Below are positions 1-7,860 of a stretch of 20,338 nucleotides of DNA, one piece after another; the first letter of the stretch is position 1, and the number at the start of each line of letters is the position of its first letter. The stretch spans positions 1 to 20,338 of the forward strand of contig CAMLKK010000043.1 of NCBI GenBank assembly GCA_946480715.1, read 5' to 3'. Source of the DNA: an uncultured Bacteriovorax sp. (lineage in GTDB: Bacteria; Bdellovibrionota; Bacteriovoracia; Bacteriovoracales; Bacteriovoracaceae). Made by a program: the position numbers and the translations under genes. A model generated the notes under the pieces. That model did no database searches. It was not told the DNA's origin and worked only from the letters and a program-made list of their open reading frames with translations.

Positions 1-974
1 GTATAGAAACCAAGTTCTTTAAATCCTTCTTTCATCATCGCTACGTTTGACCAAAGATTTTCTAAAATAGAAGCGTCCTGAGTCACCATATCGATACAAG
101 CAGAAACAGTCGCAACCGCTGCTGGTGGCATTGAAGCTGAGAACATGAATGAGCGAGCAGAGTGACGAACGTAATCGATCGCATCTTTAGAACCAGAAAT
201 TACGCCACCGATTGAAGCAAATGATTTCGAAAATGTTCCCATGTTGAAATCAACTTCTTTTGCGAGATCGAAGTGGTGCATAGTCCCGCGGCCTTGTGGA
301 CCCATAACGCCGATACCGTGAGCATCATCTACGTAAACGTATGCGCCATATTTTTTAGCTAGCTTGATGACTTCCGGAAGTTTTAAAACATCACCTGTCA
401 TAGAGAAGACACCGTCAGCAACGATGATCACGCGATTAAAACGGTGAACGTTGCTCTCAAGAAGTTCTTCTAAAGATGCCATGTCGTTATGTTTGTATTT
501 AAAAGTCGTACCGAGAGATAATCTCGAGGCATCGATAATAGAGGCGTGGTTTTCAGAATCAAAAAGCATTAAATCTTTCGGACCGCAAAGAGCTGATAGA
601 GCTCCAAGGTTGGCTTGCATACCTGTTGAGAAAACGATGGCCGCTTCGTGACCTAAGTACTCTGCAAGTTTAACATCAAGTTCTTCGTGCAGATTTAAGT
701 TACCATTTAAGAAACGTGAACCAGTACAACCTGTACCGTATTTTTCAATTGCTTTGATCGCAGCTTCTTGAACGTAAGGATGGTGAGTAAGACCAAGATA
801 ATTGTTTGAACCAATCATAATGTGCTTTTGACCTTTAACCGTAACAGTCGATGCTGCCGTTTCCTCAATTGCGCGGAAAAAAGGATAGAGGTCGTTATTA
901 CGAAGTAAGTTCGCCCTTTCGATAATTTTACTTTCAGAAAAAGGGGCACGAGAAGCAGTTGTGATGTCCATCAT
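1..974 (-). CDS. Alpha-oxoamine synthase, probable serine palmitoyltransferase (3' end cut by window)
   Basis: PLP-dependent enzyme that condenses an amino acid with an acyl-CoA, releasing CO2 and CoA. 324 codons are visible and about 70 C-terminal residues lie outside the window. Family hallmarks seen: SNNYLGL near residue 56, GTGCTGSRFLNG near 80, stacking His143 in ENHASI, Asp216 and His219 in VDDAHG (PLP ring contacts), and Lys250 in GTFSKSFASIGG as Schiff-base lysine. TFSKS and the KHND motif at 161-164 look more like bacterial serine palmitoyltransferase than like 2-amino-3-ketobutyrate ligase (usually TLGKALGG) or BioF; ligase remains the main alternative. Start: two adjacent ATGs (974 and 971), with AAGG about 8 bases upstream. 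If the assignment holds, it makes 3-ketosphinganine, the first step of sphingolipid synthesis, in the cytoplasm or at the inner membrane. It is transcribed alone in what is visible. Confidence 0.8.
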   Translation of the reverse strand, partial: MMDITTASRAPFSESKIIERANLLRNNDLYPFFRAIEETAASTVTVKGQKHIMIGSNNYLGLTHHPYVQEAAIKAIEKYGTGCTGSRFLNGNLNLHEELDVKLAEYLGHEAAIVFSTGMQANLGALSALCGPKDLMLFDSENHASIIDASRLSLGTTFKYKHNDMASLEELLESNVHRFNRVIIVADGVFSMTGDVLKLPEVIKLAKKYGAYVYVDDAHGIGVMGPQGRGTMHHFDLAKEVDFNMGTFSKSFASIGGVISGSKDAIDYVRHSARSFMFSASMPPAAVATVSACIDMVTQDASILENLWSNVAMMKEGFKELGFY

Positions 975-1018
975 CGCATTACCTTGAAAAAGAGGTCTTG
1001 ATCATTTCTTAAGGGCCA

Positions 1019-1074
1019 AAACTACTAGGAATGGGATTTAACGTCAATGAATTTGGGCGGGTGTGAAAATTATA
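1019..1074 (-). promoter_or_regulatory. Candidate promoters for the alpha-oxoamine synthase gene
   Basis: Two candidates on the minus strand. A perfect TATAAT lies at 1074-1069 without a convincing -35. Closer to the gene, TTGACG (1047-1042) is followed after 17 bases by TAGTTT (1024-1019); its -35 is strong but its -10 weak. Either would give a leader of roughly 40-90 bases. Pattern match only. Confidence 0.35.
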
Positions 1075-1118
1075 TCTGATTAAAAGGGCCTATGAAATCG
1101 CGAGATTAGGTGGAGTCC

Positions 1119-1898
1119 TTAGCTTGCCCCTTCGGTCTTTTTTGAGAGGATAGTATCGAACTTTTTCTTCATCTCCTCACCGCGAGCTTCTGTTGAAATT
1201 TTGATATAAAGCTCGTCTTCTGTTTTGCGAGGAATATCCTTGAAAGCGATCCCGATTTTCATCATACCGGTAGGTTTTCCTGCCTCATCGTTCACGGGAA
1301 TGTGAGCGGCGATTTGGGCCATCGGAATGTAGTAGTTCTTACGATCAAAACGCAGAGTACATTCAGTGAAGAGTTTTCCTTTAGAGAAGCGCTCAAGTTG
1401 CGAGGGCTCAACCAGGAAGCTTGTTCCTCCCACCGAAATGTCCAATGCATCGAAGACCTGGTCATCGATTTTAAATTGAATAGGGATGACGTCGCTGGCG
1501 TTGAGACGATAATTTCCGCGTGCCTGGCTTTTGTAAATAACGTCATTGAGTTCGAGGCTGTAAGTGAGATCTTCCGGATGAAACTTTAGTCTGCCGGCCG
1601 AGAAATAATTGATTTTTTCTTCGATAGGCACTTTCACCAAAACTTGTTTTCCGGCCTTCGTGCTGCCCGTAATCTTTGTCACGAGTTTTCCAGTCGGACG
1701 AAGTTTGATGATGCGTGGATTAGGATAATACTCAACGGCTTCATAAAGCTCGGCCTGCTCGTCCGTCTCGCCCTTTTCCCAAATTGTAAGTGGAGGAGAA
1801 TTCTCCAGCGTACAATGCATGTTCATACTTTCAGTGAACTCTGCTTCTGTGGCCACCTGAAAGTAGTGCTTTTTATTGGGATCCTTTTTGTCTGTCAT
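1119..1898 (-). CDS. PilZ-domain c-di-GMP-binding protein (YcgR-like layout)
   Basis: 259-residue soluble protein with no signal peptide or membrane segment. The PilZ c-di-GMP signature is complete: RxxxR as Arg127 and Arg131, then DxSxxG as Asp153, Ser155 and Gly158, with a beta-rich stretch up to about residue 222. The N-terminal ~120 residues look like the extra beta domain that precedes PilZ in YcgR-type proteins. Such proteins change activity of a partner, often flagellar or pilus motility, on binding c-di-GMP; the partner here cannot be told. It is monocistronic: a 144-base gap separates it from the gene downstream and it diverges from the DUF2797 gene. No Shine-Dalgarno is visible. A TATACT at 1921-1916 would give a leader of only about 10 bases. 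The Lys/Glu-rich C-terminal tail (from about 225) is probably helical. Confidence 0.85.
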   Translation of the reverse strand: MTDKKDPNKKHYFQVATEAEFTESMNMHCTLENSPPLTIWEKGETDEQAELYEAVEYYPNPRIIKLRPTGKLVTKITGSTKAGKQVLVKVPIEEKINYFSAGRLKFHPEDLTYSLELNDVIYKSQARGNYRLNASDVIPIQFKIDDQVFDALDISVGGTSFLVEPSQLERFSKGKLFTECTLRFDRKNYYIPMAQIAAHIPVNDEAGKPTGMMKIGIAFKDIPRKTEDELYIKISTEARGEEMKKKFDTILSKKTEGAS

Positions 1899-1951
1899 AC
1901 TTTAATATTCGGTTAAGTATAGAAAAGACTTTAACTAAAGCTCGTGATTGA

Positions 1952-1980
1952 GTGACTTTAGCTTCTTTTTTCAGTAAAAT
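1952..1980 (+). promoter_or_regulatory. Candidate promoter, possibly giving a leaderless DUF2797 mRNA
   Basis: GTGACT (1952-1957, 4 of 6 to TTGACA), 17-base spacer, TAAAAT (1975-1980, 5 of 6 to TATAAT). Only eight bases separate the -10 from the ATG at 1989, so transcription would begin at or next to the start codon. No Shine-Dalgarno is present, consistent with a leaderless message. Confidence 0.5.
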
Positions 1981-1988
1981 TTGCGGCC

Positions 1989-2822
1989 ATGACAACACTA
2001 ACAAAGTCCTTCAATCTCGATAAAATGGAGGTTCAACTCCATGGCGGATTGGCCCAGTATCAAATCACCACACCAGAAGGTCCAATTGCGGTCCACGAGC
2101 TTATTGGCCGTGAATTTAAGATTCACTACCAAAAAGAAATCAACTGCTGCCATTGTGGCAAAAAAACCAATAAAAGCTACTCAGGGGGATATTGTTTTCC
2201 CTGTTCTATGAAGCTTGCGGAATGCGATCTTTGTATTTTGAGACCTGAAACCTGCCATTTTGCCCGCGGCACATGTCGAGAACCTGCTTGGGGCGAACAA
2301 AACTGTATGATTGAACACTATGTTTATTTGGCCAATTCATCAGGACTTAAAGTAGGGATCACTAGAACAACTCAGATTCCTACCCGTTGGATTGATCAAG
2401 GCGCTGTTGCAGCACTGCCTATAATGAAAGTCGGTACGCGACACCTATCAGGCCTCTTTGAGAAACTGATCTCTTCAGAAATTAGTGATAAGACTGATTG
2501 GCGAAAGATGTTGAAGGGCGAGCAGGTCATCATCAACCTCGAAGAAAAGCGCGATGAAATTTTCCATCTTTTCGGAGAAGATATCGACCGCATGGAAAGT
2601 GATTATGGATCTGATAAAGTTCAGATTCTGGAACGAGAAATACCTGTCGCCATTGAATATCCTGTCCAAGAGTTTCCGACAAAAGTGTCTTCGCTCTCAT
2701 TTGATAAGCACGAAGTTGTTGGAGGAATACTCCAGGGTATCAAAGGACAATACCTTATATTTAACACTGGCGTAATCAATATAAGAAGCCATACTGGCTA
2801 CAAAGTAAAATGCGAATTTTAG
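1989..2822 (+). CDS. DUF2797 family protein, cysteine-rich with GIY-YIG-like core
   Basis: 277 residues, cytoplasmic. Residues 53-106 hold ten cysteines (53, 54, 56, 69, 72, 79, 82, 89, 96, 106) in CxxC-type pairs, which suggests zinc binding. This is followed by VYLAN (112-116) and KVGIT (121-125), then an Arg in PTRW and the DQGA motif (136-139). The order Y-x-Y/V...KVGIT...R resembles the first half of GIY-YIG nuclease cores. The DUF2797 assignment rests on the Cys pattern plus RW-x-DQGA, which I recognise from the family; nuclease activity is inference and the family's function is not known to me. The C-terminal third (180-277) is acidic then beta-rich. Pfam-type search would settle the fold. 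It is 22 bases upstream of pepN in the same direction, so co-transcription is likely. Confidence 0.7.
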   Translation: MTTLTKSFNLDKMEVQLHGGLAQYQITTPEGPIAVHELIGREFKIHYQKEINCCHCGKKTNKSYSGGYCFPCSMKLAECDLCILRPETCHFARGTCREPAWGEQNCMIEHYVYLANSSGLKVGITRTTQIPTRWIDQGAVAALPIMKVGTRHLSGLFEKLISSEISDKTDWRKMLKGEQVIINLEEKRDEIFHLFGEDIDRMESDYGSDKVQILEREIPVAIEYPVQEFPTKVSSLSFDKHEVVGGILQGIKGQYLIFNTGVINIRSHTGYKVKCEF

Positions 2823-2844
2823 TTTTAAGAAATAGGAGAGATAT

Positions 2845-5442
2845 ATGAAAACAGATGCACCAAAAGTTATTAAACTTTCAGAATACAAAGCGCCAGATTA
2901 CTTCGTTGAAACGATCGATCTGACTGTTCATCTTGATGATACAAAAACACTTGTTCAATCGAAGATGAAATTAAAAAGAAACGGTGAAGCCGGTGCCAAT
3001 CTTGTTTTAAACGGTGAAGAGCTTGAACTTAAATCACTAAAGCTAGATGGACGTGATCATGCTGATTACGACTACAATAAAGAAACGCATCTGCTAACTG
3101 TGAAAAACGTTCCTGCGTCTTTCACACTAGAGATTGAAAACATCATCAATCCAGAAGCTAACAAAACGCTTGATGGTCTTTATAAATCAGGAACAATCTT
3201 CTGTACGCAAAACGAACCAGAAGGATTCCGCCGCATTACTTTCTATGTTGATCGTCCAGACAACATGGCAAAATTCACAACGAAAATTATCGCTGATAAA
3301 AAACTTTATCCGATTCTTCTTTCTAACGGGAATCCGATCGCTCGTGGAGATCTTGAAGGTGGAAAACATTTCGTCACATGGGAAGATCCTTTCAAAAAAC
3401 CTTGTTACCTCTACGCACTAGTTGCTGGTGATTTGGGAGTGATCAAAGATACATATACAACAAAATCAGGCCGCAAAGTTGCGCTTGAAATCTACTGCGA
3501 TAAAGGAAACGAAAATAAATGTCATCACGCTATGGAATCGTTGAAAAAATCAATGAAGTGGGATGAAGATCGCTTCGGCCTTGAATACGATCTCGACATT
3601 TATATGATCGTGGCCGTTGATGCTTTCAACATGGGAGCAATGGAAAATAAAGGTCTCAACATCTTTAACAGCGCTTATGTTTTAGCAGATCAGAAATCAG
3701 CAACAGATACTAACTTTTACGGTATCGAATCTGTAATTGGTCACGAGTATTTCCACAACTGGACAGGAAACCGTATCACTTGCCGTGACTGGTTCCAATT
3801 AACGTTGAAAGAAGGATTAACAGTTTTCCGCGACCAGGAATTTTCAGCGGACATGAACTCACGCAACGTTGAGCGCATTCAATCCGTTCAAGGTCTGCGT
3901 TCAGCGCAGTTCCCTGAAGATCAAGGGCCGACGTCTCACCCCATTAAACCAGAAACGTACATGGAAATTAACAACTTCTACACGGCAACGATTTATGAGA
4001 AGGGGGCTGAAGTTATCCGTATGATCCAAACACTTTTAGGACGTGATGGATTCAGAAAAGGAATGGATAAATATTTCGAACTTTTTGATGAACAAGCTGT
4101 TCGTACCGAAGATTTCATCCACGCGATGAGTGTAGCAAACAATAACTTCGATTTCACGCAGTTTAAAAACTGGTATTCGCAAAATGGAACACCTCTTTTA
4201 AATGCAAAGACTTCTTACGATGAAGCGAAGAAAACATTTACACTCACACTTAAGCAAACTCTTCCGCATAATGCTCCTGCAGGAGCGAAGTTCTACCACA
4301 TGCCGATTAAAGTCGGTTTGATTGGTGCTGACGGGAAAGATCTTGCTGAAAAAGTTCTGGAGCTAAAACAAGAAGAACAAACTTATACATTTGAAAACAT
4401 CGCTTCAAAACCGATTGCCTCGATTAACCGTGATTTTTCAGCTCCGGTAAAACTAACAACTGATCACTCGTTTGATGATCTTCTGTTCTTAATGTCTCAC
4501 GACAAAGATGCTTTCAACAGATTTGAAGCTTCTCAAGTTGTCGCGACAAAAATCATGCTTGAGTTATTAGAAGATGCAAAAGCACAAAAGACTCTTGAAG
4601 TTCCATCTAAATATGTTGAAGCGTGGGGAAAAATCTTAAAAGACTCATCTATTGATGAAGCTTTCAAAGCACTTTCGATGACACTGCCATCTGAAGGATT
4701 ACTACACCAGGATCAAAAAGAAATTTACTACCCAGAAACAGAGAAAGTGAGAAACTTCGTTAAGAAGACATTGGCGACTGCTCATCAAAACGATCTGCAG
4801 GCCGTCTATTCTCAAGTTAATGTTGATGGAGAGTTTAAAATCGATCCTCGTTCAATGGGACAACGTGATCTGAAAAATAAGTGTCTTGATCTCCTTACAT
4901 ATGTTGATGGCGGATCTGATATTGCGTACACGCAATATACAAAGGCCACAAACATGACAGATGAATTAGGGGCCTTCACAGCACTTGTTCATTCACAGTC
5001 TCCGAAAGCTGGCGAAGCTGTGCAGTCTTTCTATAAAAAATGGAAACACGAAACACTTGTTATGCAAAAGTGGTTAACGGTTCAAGCAGCGGCTCCAGGA
5101 GAGGGAACATTTAATCGCCTTCTGGAACTTGAAAACGACGCTGTATATGACAAAACAATTCCCAATCTTGTACGTTCACTGCTCCTGACTTTTGCAAGCG
5201 TGAACAAAGTTCAATTCAATCATCCATCAGGACGTGGTTATAAGTTAATTGCGGATCGTATGCTGGAGCTTGATAAATTGAATCCTCAAGTGGCCTCAAG
5301 ACTTGCTTCTGCCTACAAAGACTACAACCGTCTTCCTGCGACTCTTAAACCGCTTATGAAAACTGAACTTGAGCGAGTTCTTAAAACTGATGGCCTTTCG
5401 AAAAACGTTTTCGAAATCGTTTCAAAAATTTTGGGTGCATGA
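2845..5442 (+). CDS. pepN: Aminopeptidase N (M1 family zinc metallopeptidase)
   Basis: 865 residues, close to E. coli PepN (870). It removes N-terminal residues from peptides in the cytoplasm, in general peptide turnover. The exopeptidase motif GAMEN is at 264-268 and the zinc site HExxH is at 300-304 (His300, Glu301, His304), with the third ligand Glu323 in the LTLKEG stretch; all three are offset by three residues from the E. coli positions, so the alignment is collinear. A Tyr-rich stretch around 375-385 supplies the usual transition-state tyrosine region. No signal peptide. The C-terminal helical domain is full length. The start has a strong Shine-Dalgarno (TAGGAGAG at 2833-2840, 4 bases before ATG). 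The stop overlaps the next start (ATGA), implying translational coupling. Confidence 0.97.
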   Translation: MKTDAPKVIKLSEYKAPDYFVETIDLTVHLDDTKTLVQSKMKLKRNGEAGANLVLNGEELELKSLKLDGRDHADYDYNKETHLLTVKNVPASFTLEIENIINPEANKTLDGLYKSGTIFCTQNEPEGFRRITFYVDRPDNMAKFTTKIIADKKLYPILLSNGNPIARGDLEGGKHFVTWEDPFKKPCYLYALVAGDLGVIKDTYTTKSGRKVALEIYCDKGNENKCHHAMESLKKSMKWDEDRFGLEYDLDIYMIVAVDAFNMGAMENKGLNIFNSAYVLADQKSATDTNFYGIESVIGHEYFHNWTGNRITCRDWFQLTLKEGLTVFRDQEFSADMNSRNVERIQSVQGLRSAQFPEDQGPTSHPIKPETYMEINNFYTATIYEKGAEVIRMIQTLLGRDGFRKGMDKYFELFDEQAVRTEDFIHAMSVANNNFDFTQFKNWYSQNGTPLLNAKTSYDEAKKTFTLTLKQTLPHNAPAGAKFYHMPIKVGLIGADGKDLAEKVLELKQEEQTYTFENIASKPIASINRDFSAPVKLTTDHSFDDLLFLMSHDKDAFNRFEASQVVATKIMLELLEDAKAQKTLEVPSKYVEAWGKILKDSSIDEAFKALSMTLPSEGLLHQDQKEIYYPETEKVRNFVKKTLATAHQNDLQAVYSQVNVDGEFKIDPRSMGQRDLKNKCLDLLTYVDGGSDIAYTQYTKATNMTDELGAFTALVHSQSPKAGEAVQSFYKKWKHETLVMQKWLTVQAAAPGEGTFNRLLELENDAVYDKTIPNLVRSLLLTFASVNKVQFNHPSGRGYKLIADRMLELDKLNPQVASRLASAYKDYNRLPATLKPLMKTELERVLKTDGLSKNVFEIVSKILGA

Positions 5443-5912
5443 GTTTTAGACAAAAATTACTTTTCCATCTCGTGAATTTCTGGCCGCCTTTTTTGGCGGC
5501 CGGCATTCATGTTGACCGCGTTTCTGATGATCATTCAGAAGTAGATGTTTCATTAAAGCTCGCTTTCTGGAACCGAAATTATGTTGGTACTCAATACGGC
5601 GGTTCTCTTTATTCGATGACAGATCCCTTCTATATGTTGATGCTTATTAAAATGCTTGGTCCTGGCTATATAGTTTGGGATAAAGGAGCATCGATTGATT
5701 TTAAGAAGCCGGGAACGTCAAAAGTTTACGCCCGATTTCGTCTCTCTCAGGAACAAATTCTGCAATTCAAGAAAGAACTTGAGCACAGTAAAAAAATCGA
5801 ACCTATTTTAAAAGTCGAAGTGACTGATGGAAGAGGTGAAGTCATCGCTGTCGTCACAAAAATTCTTTATATCAAAAGAAAACTAGAGCACAAAATCTCT
5901 GCACGGGTTTGA
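5439..5912 (+). CDS. DUF4442 hotdog-fold protein (thioesterase-like)
   Basis: 157-residue protein of the hotdog superfamily, DUF4442 type. Seen: an N-terminal hydrophobic segment with WPPFLAAGI, the strand motif NRNYVGTQYGGSLYSM (about 46-61), which matches the hotdog central helix entry, and a KGASIDFKKPG strand (about 88-98). Members are thought to act on acyl-CoA or acyl-carrier thioesters, but the substrate is unknown and no clear catalytic Asp/Glu can be assigned. Start by ATGA overlap with pepN. Its last 30 bases overlap, in opposite orientation, the 3' end of the protease gene on the minus strand. A GC-rich hairpin lies in its first codons (separate entry). Confidence 0.75.
   Translation: MSFRQKLLFHLVNFWPPFLAAGIHVDRVSDDHSEVDVSLKLAFWNRNYVGTQYGGSLYSMTDPFYMLMLIKMLGPGYIVWDKGASIDFKKPGTSKVYARFRLSQEQILQFKKELEHSKKIEPILKVEVTDGRGEVIAVVTKILYIKRKLEHKISARV
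5480..5503 (+). repeat. GC-rich intragenic inverted repeat near the start of the DUF4442 gene
   Basis: GGCCGCC (5482-5488), T6 loop, GGCGGCC (5495-5501): a perfect 7-bp all-GC stem, extended by one U-G and one C-G pair. It starts 43 bases after the start codon and encodes the WPPFLAAG segment. It stands out in an AT-rich gene and could slow ribosomes or polymerase; a chance product of Pro/Ala/Gly codons is also possible. Confidence 0.6.
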
Positions 5913-7352
5913 TTTTTCCGGCTGCGCTTTTTGATAATGTTTATAAAGAGCAGAGTAGAGTTTTTTTTCATTTTCTTTAATTCGATTAGCTAACTGATAA
6001 GTGTTTTGCACATTCAGATGGAATTCGCGTGCCATCGTCGCTGCTCTCGCGAGACCTGGATTAGAATCACTGACTCGCTTTTGAGTGGCCTGCATATGTT
6101 TTAGCCAGGCGAGATCGACTTGTAGTTGAGGATTTGGAACTTCGCTTTCTCGATCTTGGGAAATCTCTCTTTCTTTTGTTTCAATCATGGCCGCATAATC
6201 ACTGCGGAGTAATTCACCTGCTGAAATAATAGTATCCATTAGTCCTTCGTAAGGAATCACCATTTTTTCGGCAAGTAATTTTGTGTTAAGGCCTGAAAGT
6301 TCTTTGATCATCTTATCTTGAATGGCCTTGTATTCGAGGAGATCACTTTTTAATTTAGAGAGATCGATCGTTTTTTCACTGTATTTCCAGAAGAGAAAAC
6401 GTTTTTCAACGCTGTTTACTTTTTCTACTTGATCAATCAGCGACATGATCTGTTTAAAATCATCTTCACGTTTTGCCACACACATATTGTCGACAGTGTG
6501 AACGAGATAATTTCCAAGTTTGTCACCATCGCGATTACTTTCATGAAGATATGGTGTGATTGCACTGTAGAGATTTTTTGTAATTTCAAAATTGGCCGGA
6601 GTGGAGATCATTGGTACACCGTTATCATCGGCGACATCGCGAGCTTTTAGAAAAACTTCTTCAAGATTTTTTCCTTTTTGCATGAGGCCTGTGAACTGAT
6701 CGCCGAACGCACTTGGACTTGCGTAAGCAAGATGTTTTGGGCCGGTCGAAGAAATCACGCACGTCTTATCGCCAGCTAAATTGAGTGCGGCACCGGAATG
6801 ACAAGAAAGATCGACGATCGCAAGTTTAACACCGTTATCTTCAGCGGCCTTTTTCAGTTCGAGAAGTTTATCCATACTGACCATGTCTGTACCATCGCCA
6901 GTTGTGTAATCTTTTATGGCCCCACCAGTGGTCGTTGAGATGTTGTGAGTAGTCTGACCATCTTTTTTCTGAGCACCGTGAGTATTGATGTAGACAAGAA
7001 CTTGTTCGCCACTTTTGATATCATTCGAGTTTATTTTCTTAGTGTAGTCCTCGATGATTTTGTTGTAGTGGTCTTCTGTAAATTTTCCAAGATTTTGTGC
7101 TGTTGAAAAATTTCTTTCAATAATTTTTTCTGTCCGTTCATGACCACCATTAAAAGTAATGGACATCTGTTTGAGGTTCGCTTCCTGGGTATAATCGGCC
7201 AGTTTATTTAAACTATTATCAAAAATGGTATCGAACCCTTTAGGTTCGCCTCCACCACCTAGAACCATGAGACTTGTTGGAGTAGGTCCAGCAAAACTTG
7301 AATTGGAAAGAAGAGTGAATGACAAAAATGTAGTAGTGAAGATTTTCTTCAT
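5883..7352 (-). CDS. Secreted caspase-like cysteine protease (clan CD, C13/C14-type)
   Basis: 489 residues from the ATG at 7352. Signal peptide: MKK, hydrophobic core, cleavage after SSFA near residue 21. The clan CD dyad is visible: a beta strand VLVYINTHG with catalytic His125-Gly126, then 59 residues on a strand LAIVDLSCHSG with Cys184. This spacing and the C-x-SG ending are typical of legumain/caspase-like enzymes, and a following strand (VISSTGP) fits the fold. Residues about 290-485 are mainly helical, probably coiled coil, with no recognised domain. The start is chosen because ATGA overlaps the stop of the upstream secreted protein; a TTG six bases earlier is less likely, and GGA lies 8-10 bases upstream. 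Specificity is unknown. The 3' end overlaps the DUF4442 gene by 30 bases. Confidence 0.72.
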   Translation of the reverse strand: MKKIFTTTFLSFTLLSNSSFAGPTPTSLMVLGGGGEPKGFDTIFDNSLNKLADYTQEANLKQMSITFNGGHERTEKIIERNFSTAQNLGKFTEDHYNKIIEDYTKKINSNDIKSGEQVLVYINTHGAQKKDGQTTHNISTTTGGAIKDYTTGDGTDMVSMDKLLELKKAAEDNGVKLAIVDLSCHSGAALNLAGDKTCVISSTGPKHLAYASPSAFGDQFTGLMQKGKNLEEVFLKARDVADDNGVPMISTPANFEITKNLYSAITPYLHESNRDGDKLGNYLVHTVDNMCVAKREDDFKQIMSLIDQVEKVNSVEKRFLFWKYSEKTIDLSKLKSDLLEYKAIQDKMIKELSGLNTKLLAEKMVIPYEGLMDTIISAGELLRSDYAAMIETKEREISQDRESEVPNPQLQVDLAWLKHMQATQKRVSDSNPGLARAATMAREFHLNVQNTYQLANRIKENEKKLYSALYKHYQKAQPEKSNPCRDFVL

Positions 7353-7705
7353 TTGCAATCCATGGTTTTGATAACATCAAATTTCTCTTCAAATTTATGA
7401 AGTGGATCAGGCGCGCGGTCTTTAAGATCATTAATTTTTGAGATCGTTCCTCGAGTGCCATCCATTTTTTTTGTGATCACAATTTGTCCGCTTACTGGTT
7501 GATCGACGTAAGCAGCTAGTCTGATTCCAACTTGGAGAGGTGCACTTAGAGTAAGTTCTGATTTTGTTTTTTCGTTGATGATGAGCGTAGGACTTCCTTT
7601 AATCATGCGAACGGTTCCTTCAACAGAATACACTCCGCACTCAAACGAACGAGCGAATGTTTGTGTTGAAAAAAGAAGTGCGAACATCATGAATACTATT
7701 TTCAT
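7349..7705 (-). CDS. Small secreted protein, upstream partner of the caspase-like protease
   Basis: 118 residues; signal peptide with cleavage after TQTFA or near ARS (about 18-19), giving a mature protein of about 11 kDa. Two cysteines in the mature part (in FECG near the N-terminus and MDCK at the C-terminus) could form a disulfide tying both ends. The body is beta-rich (GTVRMIKGSPTLIINE, GQIVITKK), suggesting a small barrel or sandwich. I do not recognise a family. Its stop overlaps the protease start by four bases (ATGA), so the two are translationally coupled and both exported; a role as inhibitor, propeptide-like chaperone or substrate is possible but unproven. AGGTG lies directly before ATG. 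Confidence 0.75.
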   Translation of the reverse strand: MKIVFMMFALLFSTQTFARSFECGVYSVEGTVRMIKGSPTLIINEKTKSELTLSAPLQVGIRLAAYVDQPVSGQIVITKKMDGTRGTISKINDLKDRAPDPLHKFEEKFDVIKTMDCK

Positions 7706-7822
7706 TCACCTACTAAGCTTCATGGTAAGAGTTCTTTTCAAGATATTTTGAATCGAATGATTCCAATCGCTTGTAGGCTTTTCGGTCTTAAAGTGGAAAG
7801 CTTTAGGTGCCTGAAATCTAAG

Positions 7823-7852
7823 GCAAAAAAAAGGGCCTTCAATGAGGCCCTT
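7823..7852 (-). terminator. Rho-independent terminator of the aldolase gene
   Basis: AAGGGCCT (7831-7838) and AGGCCCTT (7845-7852) form an 8-bp stem with a 6-base loop. Read on the minus strand, the stem is followed by a run of eight T (7832-7825). It begins 9 bases past the aldolase stop. Confidence 0.92.
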
Positions 7853-7860
7853 AAGGATTT

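Noticed and set aside
1..974. Glycine C-acetyltransferase (kbl) or 8-amino-7-oxononanoate synthase (bioF) as the primary call
   Set aside because: The lysine motif and KHND fit serine palmitoyltransferase better; kept as alternatives because the C-terminus is missing.
1292..1916. Open frames antisense or out of frame to the PilZ gene
   Set aside because: No ribosome site or recognisable domain, and the PilZ frame has complete family motifs throughout.
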